DNA from: an uncultured Sutterella sp.
Lineage (GTDB): Bacteria; Pseudomonadota; Gammaproteobacteria; Burkholderiales; Burkholderiaceae_F
DNA length: 64,000 nucleotides
Assembly (NCBI GenBank): GCA_900544335.1
Contig: UQUS01000003.1
Span: 6,927 to 70,926 of the forward strand
Reading direction: 5' to 3'
Shown here: positions 25,464-34,334 of the stretch, piece by piece
Layout of the letters: each line of letters opens with the position of its first letter
Numbering within the stretch: position 1 is the first letter of the stretch
Program-made: the position numbers and the translations under genes
Notes under the pieces: model-generated
Seen by the model: the letters and a program-made list of their open reading frames with translations, nothing else
The model's database searches: none
What the model was told of the DNA's origin: nothing

Positions 25464-27557
25464 ATGACCAGTTTGCTTGTTGAATTTCAGACCGAAGAGT
25501 TGCCCCCGAAGGCACTCAAGAAGCTTTCAGCGGCGTTTGCCGAGGGTGTGTTTCACGGGCTGCGCGAAAAGCACTTTACGGGACCGGCCTCGGAGGTAAC
25601 GCCCTTCGGATCGCCGCGCCGTATGGCCGTTCTCGTGACCGATGTGCTCGCTAAGTCCCCCGATGAGCCGTTCCGTCAGAAACTTGTTCCTGTTCAGGTC
25701 GGGTTAAATTTCGACGGCGAGGCCACTCCCGCTTTAAGTAAGAAGATGGCCGCCTTGGAAATTTCCTGCCCCGTCTCCGAGCTATCGCACGTGACGGAAG
25801 GGAAAAACACCTATTTGTATTACGACGGTGTGCGTGCCGGAGTGACTTTGGCCGAAGGCTTACAAAAGATTTTGGAAGAAACCGTCAAGGCGCTTCCCAT
25901 CCCGAAAGTGATGAATTATCAATTGGCCGACGGCGTAACGACCGTGCAGTTCGTGCGCCCGGTCAAGCACCTGACGGCCCTCTATGGGGAAGACGTTGTC
26001 CCGGTGACGCTTTTCGGTCTTCATGCCGACCGCGTTACGTCCGGACATCGCTTCCACACCCAGGGACTCATTGCGATTGATAGAGCCGATGACTACGAAG
26101 AAACGCTTTTAACAAAAGGCAAAGTCATCGCGAACTACGAGCGTCGCCGTGCCGTTCTCGTTGACCTCCTTAAGAAGGAAGCGGCCAAGGACGGCGGGAC
26201 GCTCATTGCGCCCGAAGCCTTAATCGATGAAACCAATTCCTTGACAGAGTGGCCCGTTATCTACACGTCGACATTTGAAGAAAAGTACCTTGCCGTTCCC
26301 GAAGAGTGCTTGATTCTGACGATGCAGACCAATCAGAAGTATTTCCCGATGCGCGATGCCGCCGGACACCTGATGAATCGCTTCTGCCTTGTCTCGCACA
26401 TTGAGGCCAAAGACGGCGGTGAGGCGATTCGTTCCGGTAATGCGCGTGTCGTACGTGCCCGCCTTGCCGATGCCGAGTTCTTTTATAAGGAAGACTGCAA
26501 GGAAACTCTTGCTAGTCGCGTCGAGGGTCTTAAACACGTTGTCTACCACAACAAACTCGGCACGCAGGCCGATCGCGTCAAACGTGTGATGGAGCTTGCG
26601 GCCTCGGTTGCCGGAAAAATCGGCGCCGATGCAGAAAAAGCCAAGCGTGCGGCGTACCTGGCTAAGGCCGATTTGCGGACCCTGATGGTCGGGGAATTCC
26701 CGGAACTACAGGGTATCATGGGTGAGTACTACGCGAAAAACGACAAGGAAGACCCGGAGGTGGCGCTGGCCGTGCGCGAGCACTATGCGCCGCGCTTTGC
26801 CGGTGACGCCCTTCCGAGTACGCCCGTGTCGATGGCCGTTGCCATTGCCGACAAACTTGAGACCTTAACGGGTATGTTCGGTATCGGATTGCTGCCGACC
26901 GGTGATAAAGATCCCTTTGCGTTGCGTCGCCATGCGCTCGGCATTTTGCGCATGATTATCGAGCGCAATTTGGATCTAAGTTTGGAAGACCTCGTGAAAA
27001 GCGCCTTTGCCGTCGAGCTTTCCGTGCCCGGCGTTAAGGATGCGACCGACGCCCTCATGACGTTCTTTTTCGATCGCTTGCGGGTCATGCTTCGTGATGA
27101 AGAGTACTCGGCTCAGGAAGTCGATGCTGTTCTTGCCAAACACATCGTCAAGCCCGCCGATTTCGTGCGTCGCATCGAAGCGGTCAAGAAGTTCATGATG
27201 CTTCCGGAAGCTCAGAGTTTATCGGATGCCAACAAGCGTATCGGCAACATCTTAAAGAAGGTCACAGGCGACATTCCCGACGCGGTTTGCGAGGGGTTAC
27301 TTAAGGAGCCTGCCGAGCAGGAGCTTTATAAGGCCCTTTGCGAGCACGAACCCGTAGCACGTCTTTTGTATGAAAACAGCGGCTACGAAGGGATGCTCGC
27401 ATCGCTTACGCCCCTAAAAGCCCCTGTCGATCGCTTCTTTGCCGATGTGATGGTCAATGCCGAAGATTCGGCTGTTCGAGCCAACCGTCAGGCCCTGTTA
27501 AAGCGCCTGAATGTGCTCATGAACAGTGTGGCCGAACTCTCGCATCTGGCTAACTAG
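25464..27557 (+). CDS. glyS: Glycine-tRNA ligase beta subunit
   Basis: Large subunit needed for tRNA recognition in the alpha2-beta2 enzyme. The 697-residue protein begins with the diagnostic LLVEFQTEELPPKALKKL and later has GHRFHTQG, ECLILTMQTNQKYFP, an HD-like domain around VGEFPELQGIMGEYYA, and the C-terminal anticodon-binding DALR-like domain (FFADVMVNAEDSAVRANR). Full length. The gmhB gene that often follows glyS in relatives is absent; plsC follows after 12 bp. Confidence 0.97.
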   Translation: MTSLLVEFQTEELPPKALKKLSAAFAEGVFHGLREKHFTGPASEVTPFGSPRRMAVLVTDVLAKSPDEPFRQKLVPVQVGLNFDGEATPALSKKMAALEISCPVSELSHVTEGKNTYLYYDGVRAGVTLAEGLQKILEETVKALPIPKVMNYQLADGVTTVQFVRPVKHLTALYGEDVVPVTLFGLHADRVTSGHRFHTQGLIAIDRADDYEETLLTKGKVIANYERRRAVLVDLLKKEAAKDGGTLIAPEALIDETNSLTEWPVIYTSTFEEKYLAVPEECLILTMQTNQKYFPMRDAAGHLMNRFCLVSHIEAKDGGEAIRSGNARVVRARLADAEFFYKEDCKETLASRVEGLKHVVYHNKLGTQADRVKRVMELAASVAGKIGADAEKAKRAAYLAKADLRTLMVGEFPELQGIMGEYYAKNDKEDPEVALAVREHYAPRFAGDALPSTPVSMAVAIADKLETLTGMFGIGLLPTGDKDPFALRRHALGILRMIIERNLDLSLEDLVKSAFAVELSVPGVKDATDALMTFFFDRLRVMLRDEEYSAQEVDAVLAKHIVKPADFVRRIEAVKKFMMLPEAQSLSDANKRIGNILKKVTGDIPDAVCEGLLKEPAEQELYKALCEHEPVARLLYENSGYEGMLASLTPLKAPVDRFFADVMVNAEDSAVRANRQALLKRLNVLMNSVAELSHLAN

Positions 27558-27569
27558 AGGCATTGTCGT

Positions 27570-28319
27570 ATGCGCCTTTTGCGTTCGCTTCTTTATTACG
27601 CGCTTCTACTGATTGCGGTCGTTCCCGTCGGCATCGGTTGTCTTTTCACGTGGCCCGTAACGAGCACCAAGTGGCGCTACGACGTTTTCGAGCGGCCTTA
27701 CATGCGCTTTGCCGTGCAGTGCGCACGGGTCATTTGCGGCCTTGATTTTGAGGTGCGGGGTCTTGAGAACGTTCCTGTAGCCGGCGAGCGCGTCGTGATT
27801 TTTTGTAAGCACCAATCGGCTTGGGAAACGCTTTTTCTTCCGGCGTACATTCCCGGGTACATTGCCTACGTGTACAAGGAGTCGCTGCATTGGATTCCGT
27901 TTTTCGGCTGGGCAGCCAAGTCCATGCAAATGATTCCGATCGATCGCAAAAACGGGCGCCTGGCGTTCGAGCAGATTATGCACGGCGGTGCACGCCTTTT
28001 AAATACCGGTTGGTGGATCGGCATTTTCCCGGAAGGCACGCGAGTTGCACCCGGGGCGACAAGCACCTTTAAGACAGGCGGCGCTCGATTTGCCGTTCGG
28101 CAAAAGGCGAAGGTGCTTCCGATTGCCGTTAATTCCGGGGAATTTTGGGCTAAAAACGCCCTGGAAAAGACACCGGGTAAGATTATTGTTTCCATCGGGC
28201 CGGCTATCGATACACAGGGTAGGGACTTTAACGAAGTCAATTATCTTGCGAGCACCTGGATTGAAGAAGAAGTGCGCCGCATCGGAAACCCGCGGTTTTA
28301 TGACGCATCTCTCTCCTGA
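27570..28319 (+). CDS. plsC: 1-Acyl-sn-glycerol-3-phosphate acyltransferase family protein
   Basis: Membrane acyltransferase making phosphatidic acid from lysophosphatidic acid. The 249-residue protein has an N-terminal membrane segment (about 3-25), the acyltransferase motif I as KHQSAWETLF (His-X4-Glu rather than the commoner His-X4-Asp), IDRKNGR, and motif III FPEGTRVAPG. The Glu variant also occurs in other betaproteobacterial members as far as I recall. Its position between glyS and ygjP is the usual one. The 3' end overlaps the next start by 20 bp. Confidence 0.88.
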   Translation: MRLLRSLLYYALLLIAVVPVGIGCLFTWPVTSTKWRYDVFERPYMRFAVQCARVICGLDFEVRGLENVPVAGERVVIFCKHQSAWETLFLPAYIPGYIAYVYKESLHWIPFFGWAAKSMQMIPIDRKNGRLAFEQIMHGGARLLNTGWWIGIFPEGTRVAPGATSTFKTGGARFAVRQKAKVLPIAVNSGEFWAKNALEKTPGKIIVSIGPAIDTQGRDFNEVNYLASTWIEEEVRRIGNPRFYDASLS

Positions 28320-29094
28320 GCAACTTTCGCTATTTGACGCGTCCGAAAATAAGGCGCCGACGACGTTCTCTTTTCGAAGCGAAGGCAAAGCAACTCTTAC
28401 GCTTACGCCTCAAATTCCTTATGTTCTAAAACGTGTACGACGTCGCTCGGTCGGGCTACGCATCGGGCCGGCGGGCCTGGAAGTCTCGGCCCCTCGCTAC
28501 GTCAGTCAAACGGAAATCGACCGCATCATCGCTCAAAAGCGCACCTGGATTGAAAAGAAACTTGCCGAGCGCGCCGCATGGCGTGAAAGGGAAGGGATCG
28601 GTGCAATGCGTTTTGAAAACGGAGGAATGATTCCGTATCGGGGCTCGCGCCTTTGCCTTGCCGTGCTCGGAGTGACCAAGACCGGGCTTCTTTCGGACGG
28701 AAAAACCCTGGCTCTTGCGCTTCCCCCGACAACTGAAGTCAGTCGCATTCGCGAGGCCGCTCTGGCCTGGCTTGTCAGTCAGGCGCAAAGCGTCATCGGC
28801 GAGCGCATGACGTATTGGACGGCAAAAACGGGTCTTACGCCGCGCTCCTGGCGTCTTTCGAATACCCACGCAAGGTGGGGAAGTTGTTCAGCCGATCGCT
28901 CGATTCGCCTGTGCTGGCGCCTCATTTTCTTTACCGATGATGTGATCGATTACGTCGTCGTGCATGAACTTACGCACATCAAACACATGGACCACTCGAC
29001 TCGGTTTTGGCAAGCCGTACAGGAGGTTCTTCCCGACTATGTGCGCTCTCGAGAAAAATTACTCGGGGTTCCGGCCGGCGAATTGGAGTTCTGA
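28300..29094 (+). CDS. YgjP-like metallopeptidase (DUF45)
   Basis: A 264-residue protein with the zinc motif VVHELTHIKHMDHSTRFW (HExxH plus a downstream His) and the upstream RSWRLSNTHARWGSCSADRSIRLCWRL block typical of the DUF45/YgjP family. The activity is not securely known; a minigluzincin-type fold is established for the family. The start is the ATG at 28300 inside the plsC 3' end; frame extension further upstream has no ATG and runs antiparallel to conservation of plsC. Confidence 0.85.
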   Translation: MTHLSPEQLSLFDASENKAPTTFSFRSEGKATLTLTPQIPYVLKRVRRRSVGLRIGPAGLEVSAPRYVSQTEIDRIIAQKRTWIEKKLAERAAWREREGIGAMRFENGGMIPYRGSRLCLAVLGVTKTGLLSDGKTLALALPPTTEVSRIREAALAWLVSQAQSVIGERMTYWTAKTGLTPRSWRLSNTHARWGSCSADRSIRLCWRLIFFTDDVIDYVVVHELTHIKHMDHSTRFWQAVQEVLPDYVRSREKLLGVPAGELEF

Positions 29095-29173
29095 CGGGGG
29101 AATCAAACATGAATACCCTGATTTAAAAGAATAAATTTTATTTCTTCCCGGATTCGCCGAGCTAAGCAGAATG

Positions 29174-29209
29174 TGGTAGAGTTCGGTAGAAAAGTGGGGA
29201 AAAGTGGTT
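29174..29209 (+). promoter_or_regulatory. Possible MraZ operator boxes upstream of mraZ
   Basis: TGGTA (29174), CGGTA (29184), TGGGG (29195) and TGGTT (29205) are spaced 10-11 bp apart, 45-80 bp before the mraZ start. Known MraZ operators are TGGGN repeats with 5-bp spacers; only the last two fit that spacing well. Would give autoregulation of the dcw cluster. Confidence 0.5.
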
Positions 29210-29253
29210 TCCCTTCGCATCGTTTGTCTTCAATCCGCACAGAGGAATCGGAC

Positions 29254-29673
29254 GTGTTCCAAGGAACATCGTTACTGACGCTTGATTCTCGCGGCCGTAT
29301 CGGAATCCCCGCACGGCACCGCGAGGCTTTCAAGATTTCCGATGTGACGCTGACGCGCCACCCGGACGGCTGTGTGTTGCTGTATCCGAGAGCGCTTTGG
29401 GAAGAAAAGAGGGCGGCATTAACGGCCTTGCCGTATGCCTCGCGTGTCTTCCAAAGAATCGTTCTCGGTAGTGCCGTCGACCTGCAAATCGATGCCGTCG
29501 GTCGTATTTTGATTCCAAGTGAGTTAAGAACCTTGTGTGGTCTGACGCGCAAGGTCGCGCTTGTCGGTTTGGGCGACCACTTGGAAATTTGGGATAGCAC
29601 GCGTCTTTTGGAACAAGAAAAGAGCGGGCTGGAAAAAGGATTCGGCGAGGCAGCCGAAAGTTTTCGATTTTAG
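29254..29673 (+). CDS. mraZ: Transcriptional regulator MraZ
   Basis: First gene of the dcw cluster and a known autorepressor of it. The 139-residue protein has two SpoVT/AbrB-like halves: FQGTSLLTLDSRGRIGIPARHRE at the N-terminus and SAVDLQIDAVGRILIPSELR in the second half. The start is placed at GTG 29254 after AGAGGA. An upstream GTG at 29173 would add 27 unmatched residues and would run through the putative operator boxes. Confidence 0.93.
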   Translation: MFQGTSLLTLDSRGRIGIPARHREAFKISDVTLTRHPDGCVLLYPRALWEEKRAALTALPYASRVFQRIVLGSAVDLQIDAVGRILIPSELRTLCGLTRKVALVGLGDHLEIWDSTRLLEQEKSGLEKGFGEAAESFRF

Positions 29674-29682
29674 GGGGCGACG

Positions 29683-30663
29683 ATGAGCGTTTTAAGCGAC
29701 TCAAAGGTGTCCCTGACACACGTGCCTGTTCTGGCACGTGACGTTCCGGCGGCTCTTATCGGCAATCGTGACGGCATTTATGTCGATGCGACATTCGGTC
29801 GGGGCGGTCACACGCGGCTCCTCCTGAATGCCTTGAGTCCGCAGGCGCGTCTTTTTGCTTTTGATCGCGACAAGGAAGCGGTAGCGTTTGCGAAAAACGT
29901 GGTCGACCCCCGTTTTACGATGATCGCTTCCCCCTTTTCCCGTATGAAAGAGGTGTTGTCGTCTTACGGAATTGAAAAAGTCGACGGCATCCTGATGGAT
30001 TTGGGAATCAGTAGCCCGCAAATCGACGACCCGAGTCGCGGTTTTTCATTTCGCGCCGACGGACCCTTAGATATGCGCATGGATCAGGGGACCGGGCCGA
30101 CAGCTTCCGAGTGGCTTATGGCTTCCGATGAGTCACGCATCCAAACCGTGCTCCGTGAGTACGGCGAGGAGCGGTATGCCAAAGCCATTGCCAAAGCAAT
30201 TCTCAAAGCGCAGGAAGCAGGTCCGATTCGCACGACGGGCGCCCTCGCGCGCCTTGTGGAAAAGACCATCCCGAGAAGTCTGCGTGACGGGGCTCAGCAC
30301 CCGGCTACACGGACGTTTCAGGCCATTCGGATTGCCGTAAACGATGAGTTCGGCGAGTTGCGCTGCGCGTTAAATGCCGCAGGAAGCTTACTTAACCCGA
30401 ATGGTCGCTTGGTTGTTATTGCGTTTCACTCGCTTGAGGACAGAATCGTCAAGCGCTTTTTTGCGTCCGGCCTACACCCGCAAGTCGATTCTCGCCTCGT
30501 GCTTCCCGAGTGTGACCTTCCGCGTCCTCTTTGGCGTACGTGCAAGCGGATTTTGCCCGGTCGTGAGGAAATTCAAGAAAATATTCGCTCTCGGAGTGCC
30601 GTTTTGCGAATGGGAACGCGCACCGATGAGCCGTGGCGTGAAGGAGAGAGTTATGCGCTTTAG
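29683..30663 (+). CDS. rsmH: 16S rRNA (cytosine-1402 N4)-methyltransferase
   Basis: SAM-dependent methyltransferase of the ribosomal P site. 326 residues; the SAM motif YVDATFGRGGHTRLLL, LMDLGISSPQIDDPSRGFSFR, RTFQAIRIAVNDE and VVIAFHSLEDRIVKRFF are characteristic. GGGGGCGACG precedes the ATG, 9 bp after mraZ. Overlaps ftsL by 11 bp. Confidence 0.96.
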   Translation: MSVLSDSKVSLTHVPVLARDVPAALIGNRDGIYVDATFGRGGHTRLLLNALSPQARLFAFDRDKEAVAFAKNVVDPRFTMIASPFSRMKEVLSSYGIEKVDGILMDLGISSPQIDDPSRGFSFRADGPLDMRMDQGTGPTASEWLMASDESRIQTVLREYGEERYAKAIAKAILKAQEAGPIRTTGALARLVEKTIPRSLRDGAQHPATRTFQAIRIAVNDEFGELRCALNAAGSLLNPNGRLVVIAFHSLEDRIVKRFFASGLHPQVDSRLVLPECDLPRPLWRTCKRILPGREEIQENIRSRSAVLRMGTRTDEPWREGESYAL

Positions 30664-30988
30664 CCTCACGCAAATTTCCGATCGCGTTTTGACCGTCGTT
30701 GCGGTGGCAAGCGGCGTTGTTTTGCTCCTGAGTTGCTTTGCGCTTGTTCGGATGCAATATGATGTACGCACGCTTACGGCGGAAAAAGAGCGGGCCGAGC
30801 GTGTGCATCACGCCCTGACGGACGAGGCAAGTCAACTTGCGCTTGATCTATCGAAAGCAGCGCTTCCTAAATACGTCATTGAACGGGCCGGTGCCCTCGG
30901 GTACGTTAATGCCGATGTCACCAATACGGTCATGATTCAGGTTCCCGCGTCCAAACTTAGCCACATTCGCCTTGAGGTGCACAAATGA
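30653..30988 (+). CDS. ftsL: Cell division protein FtsL
   Basis: Bitopic divisome protein linking FtsQB with the septal peptidoglycan synthase. The 111-residue protein has a short cytoplasmic tail, a transmembrane helix at about 12-33 (VLTVVAVASGVVLLLSCFAL) and a periplasmic coiled coil (TAEKERAERVHHAL). The start is the ATG after AAGGAGAGAG; the frame is open further upstream inside rsmH but without support. It ends in an ATGA overlap with ftsI. Confidence 0.9.
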   Translation: MRFSLTQISDRVLTVVAVASGVVLLLSCFALVRMQYDVRTLTAEKERAERVHHALTDEASQLALDLSKAALPKYVIERAGALGYVNADVTNTVMIQVPASKLSHIRLEVHK

Positions 30989-32817
30989 AACGCGTGGACC
31001 TAACGTGGATATGGCACAAAGTGCGCGCGAAGGCGCTCGCAATCTTGCGCGCCGACAGTACGCCGCGTCGCAATGAAAGTTCGGGCATCGATTCGATGCT
31101 CGGCGTGCAGATTTCTCCGAAACGCAGCCGGCAGCTTTTTTGCCTGATGACGGTGGTCTTCGGAATCGTGATGTGCCGAGCGGCCTATTTGCAGTGCGGG
31201 ATTCAAACCGAGTTTTTGCAGAAAAAAGGCGAGGAGCGTTACGCACGCACAATTCCCGTACCGGCGCAGCGCGGACGGATTCTCGATCGAAACGGCATCG
31301 TGCTCGCAAGTTCCATTCCCGCGAAAAGCATTTGGGCGATTCCCTCCGAGACGCTCGGAGCCGATAAGGGGCAGCTAAAGGAATTAGCCTCGCTCCTTGA
31401 GGTGCCGACCTCAACCCTGTTAGGTAAGCTCACAAGCAAAAAGGAAAGTACCTTCGTGTACCTAGCGCGAAAGGTGGACTTAGAAACCGCGCAAAAGATT
31501 GCCGACCTGCGCATTCCGGGGATTTACGACGAAGATGAATCTAAGCGCAACTACCCGGACGGCGAAGTCTCGGCGCATGTTGTCGGCTACACCGATACCG
31601 ATAACCACGGGCGAGAGGGCGTGGAACTGGCGTGTGACGAGACGCTTTCCGGCCAAAAAGGCATGCGCTATGTGATTCGCGATCGCTTGGGTCAGCGTAT
31701 CGACAGCGCGTGGCTTAAGGAAGCCACACGCGGACGCGACGTGGTGCTTTCAATTGACTCGCGCTTGCAATACATTGCCTACAAGGCCGTGCGCCGGGCT
31801 GTGGAAGATGCCCGTGCTAAGGCCGGGGCCGTTGTTGTGGCCGATGTGCACACAGGCGAAATCCTCGCGATGAATAACTGGCCGACCTATGACCCCAACC
31901 AGCGCAAAGATCTTCGGATTGAAAACGTGCGTAACCGCGTTCTAACCGATATGTTCGAGCCCGGAAGCACGATGAAGCCCTTTGCGATTGCCAAGGCCCT
32001 GGACTTGGGGATTGTTCGCCCCGATACACTCGTGGAAACCGGACCCGGGGTTCTCAATATCGGCGACAGGAGTATTTCCGATACACACAACTACGGCATG
32101 CTGACCGTAAGCCAAATTGTTTCCAAGTCATCCAATATCGGCACCTGCAAGATTGCACTCGAAATTAATAGCGAAGACCTGTGGGCTACGTACGATGCTT
32201 TAGGGTTCGGTAAGGTACCCAATGTGCATTTCCCCGGTGCGATTCGCGGAAAATTGCGCCGCGGCAATCTGTGGCGCCCTGTGGAAAAAGCCACGATTTC
32301 ATACGGCTACGGGATTTCGGTCTCGCTCATGCAGCTGGTGCGGGCCTACACGGCCCTGGCGCGTAACGGAGACGTAATTGATTTGACCTTTAAAAAGAGT
32401 CCGCGGGAAGCCGTCGGGCAGCAGGTTTTCCGTCCGGAAGTTGCGCGTCAAATGCGGACTATGATGAGCAATACGGTTTTACAAGGCGGCACGGCCCAGC
32501 GTGTGAACGTTCAGGGCTACACGGTAGCCGGTAAGACCGGTACGGCTAATAAATTACGTGACGGTAAGTATGTCGATAAGCTTGCGGTCGGAAGCTTTAT
32601 CGGCATGGCGCCTGCCAGTCACCCGCGCCTTATTGTGGCCGTGATGATTGATGAGCCGACACGCGGAAGCTATTTCGGCGGCACGGTTGCGGCGCCCGTC
32701 TTTAATGAAGTGATGGCCGGGGCGTTGCGCCTGATCGGTGTCAATCCCGATGCGCCGGACTACGTGGCGGGTCCCGGAATCTCAATTCGAGGGATTCGGC
32801 ATGAAGGAAGTCTTTAA
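30985..32817 (+). CDS. ftsI: Septal peptidoglycan transpeptidase FtsI (PBP3)
   Basis: Class B penicillin-binding protein that cross-links septal peptidoglycan with FtsW. In 610 residues: cytoplasmic tail, one transmembrane helix at about 50-68, a pedestal domain (RGRILDRNG) and the transpeptidase domain with the active-site STMK (Ser328, Lys331), SSN (in SKSSNIGTCKIA) and KTG (AGKTGTANKL). All three catalytic motifs are intact. The cytoplasmic tail of about 48 residues is rather long. The start overlaps the ftsL stop (ATGA). Confidence 0.96.
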   Translation: MKRVDLTWIWHKVRAKALAILRADSTPRRNESSGIDSMLGVQISPKRSRQLFCLMTVVFGIVMCRAAYLQCGIQTEFLQKKGEERYARTIPVPAQRGRILDRNGIVLASSIPAKSIWAIPSETLGADKGQLKELASLLEVPTSTLLGKLTSKKESTFVYLARKVDLETAQKIADLRIPGIYDEDESKRNYPDGEVSAHVVGYTDTDNHGREGVELACDETLSGQKGMRYVIRDRLGQRIDSAWLKEATRGRDVVLSIDSRLQYIAYKAVRRAVEDARAKAGAVVVADVHTGEILAMNNWPTYDPNQRKDLRIENVRNRVLTDMFEPGSTMKPFAIAKALDLGIVRPDTLVETGPGVLNIGDRSISDTHNYGMLTVSQIVSKSSNIGTCKIALEINSEDLWATYDALGFGKVPNVHFPGAIRGKLRRGNLWRPVEKATISYGYGISVSLMQLVRAYTALARNGDVIDLTFKKSPREAVGQQVFRPEVARQMRTMMSNTVLQGGTAQRVNVQGYTVAGKTGTANKLRDGKYVDKLAVGSFIGMAPASHPRLIVAVMIDEPTRGSYFGGTVAAPVFNEVMAGALRLIGVNPDAPDYVAGPGISIRGIRHEGSL

Positions 32818-34327
32818 AGAACGATCGGCGGTCGAGCACTGGCTCCACGCACGATGCGGTGCGGGTGCCCATTTGCGGATTGATTCTCGCGATGTCGCCT
32901 CGGGCGACGTTTTTGTTGCGTTAAAAGGTGAAAAGACCGATGGCCTGAGGTTTGTGCCCGTGGCCGCAGCACGCGGGGCTCGCGCGGTTTTAACCGAAGA
33001 GCGTCAGGTGCCTCTTGCTCCGAGCGAAATCGAAGTGATTGAAGTTAAAGACCTTCGACGTCACTTAGGGACGATTGCCTCGGACTTTTACGGCAATCCG
33101 TCGGATACTCTTTACGGGACAGCCGTAACGGGAACGAACGGCAAGACGAGCATCAGCCATTGGTGTGCGGCGCTTTTAACCCGGCTTTCGATGCCGTGCG
33201 CAGCAATCGGAACCATCGGAACGTTTTTCCTCGGGTCTTCCTTTAAGGCGCCGGCCTTAACGACGCCCGATGCCGTGAGCACCCAAGGACTTTTGTATGA
33301 TTTAAAGGAAGCAGGGGCCAAGGCTTTTGCGATTGAAGCAAGTTCCATCGGTCTTGTGCAGGGGCGCCTTTCGGGCGCGTCTTTTAAGACGGCGGTCTTT
33401 ACGAACTTAACGCGCGATCACCTGGACTACCACAAGACCTTTGAGGCGTACGGGAAAGCCAAAGCCATCCTTTTTGATTGGCCGGATCTTAAAAACGCCG
33501 TTATCAATCTCGATGATGCTTTCGGTCGGTCGCTTGCGAAAAAAACGTGCGAAAGGACCGTGACGACAGTCGGGTACTGCATCGAAGGAGTCACACCGGA
33601 AAAGGACCTTACAGACCTTCCCGTCAAGCGCCTTGTTGCACGACGCGTTCGTTCGAGCGAATCGGGTATGTGCTTTGAAGTGCTTTGGGACGGGAAGTCC
33701 TATGACTTGCACGCGATGGTTCTCGGGCTATTTAATGTTTATAACTTACTTGCGGTGGCCGGGGTTGCCCTGACAGCCGGTTTTGCCCCGGAAGCGGTTT
33801 TTGAGAATTTAGCGCAATTACGTCCCCCGGCCGGGCGATTGCAGGTCTTTACGCGCCCGGGGATGCCGCTTGCCGTTGTCGATTACTGCCACACGCCCGA
33901 TGCGATTGAAAAAGCCCTGGCGGCTCTTCGTCCGACAGCGCGCGAGCGGGGTGGACGACTGTGGATTCTTGTCGGCGCCGGCGGCGATCGCGATCACGGC
34001 AAACGCCCGGAGATGGGACGAATTGCCGAACAAAATGCCGATTGCGTGGTGGTCACAAGTGACAATCCGCGGTCGGAGAATCCGGCGCAAATTGCCGCCG
34101 ATGTCTGTTCCGGGATGAAAAACCCGGCACCTGTCGTCATCCTCAATCGTCGTGAGGCGATTATTAAGACCTTTTGTCAGGCCCGACCCGAGGACATTAT
34201 CCTTGTTGCCGGTAAAGGGCACGAGGACTATCAGGAAATTGCCGGCGTCAAACACCACTTTAGCGATGCGGAAACCGTCCGAGAAGCGGCCAACGAGCGT
34301 TTCGTTCGAGAAAAATTAACGTCATAA
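32801..34327 (+). CDS. murE: UDP-MurNAc-L-Ala-D-Glu:meso-DAP ligase
   Basis: Adds the third amino acid of the stem peptide. 508 residues with the ATP-binding GTNGKTS, EASSIGL, the central TNLTRDHLDYH block and the meso-diaminopimelate signature DNPR (421-424), so the third residue should be meso-DAP rather than lysine. The start is ATG 32801 after GAGGGA, 17 bp inside the ftsI 3' end; the longer open frame is ftsI sequence read out of frame. Confidence 0.95.
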   Translation: MKEVFKERSAVEHWLHARCGAGAHLRIDSRDVASGDVFVALKGEKTDGLRFVPVAAARGARAVLTEERQVPLAPSEIEVIEVKDLRRHLGTIASDFYGNPSDTLYGTAVTGTNGKTSISHWCAALLTRLSMPCAAIGTIGTFFLGSSFKAPALTTPDAVSTQGLLYDLKEAGAKAFAIEASSIGLVQGRLSGASFKTAVFTNLTRDHLDYHKTFEAYGKAKAILFDWPDLKNAVINLDDAFGRSLAKKTCERTVTTVGYCIEGVTPEKDLTDLPVKRLVARRVRSSESGMCFEVLWDGKSYDLHAMVLGLFNVYNLLAVAGVALTAGFAPEAVFENLAQLRPPAGRLQVFTRPGMPLAVVDYCHTPDAIEKALAALRPTARERGGRLWILVGAGGDRDHGKRPEMGRIAEQNADCVVVTSDNPRSENPAQIAADVCSGMKNPAPVVILNRREAIIKTFCQARPEDIILVAGKGHEDYQEIAGVKHHFSDAETVREAANERFVREKLTS

Positions 34328-34334
34328 AAGAGCC

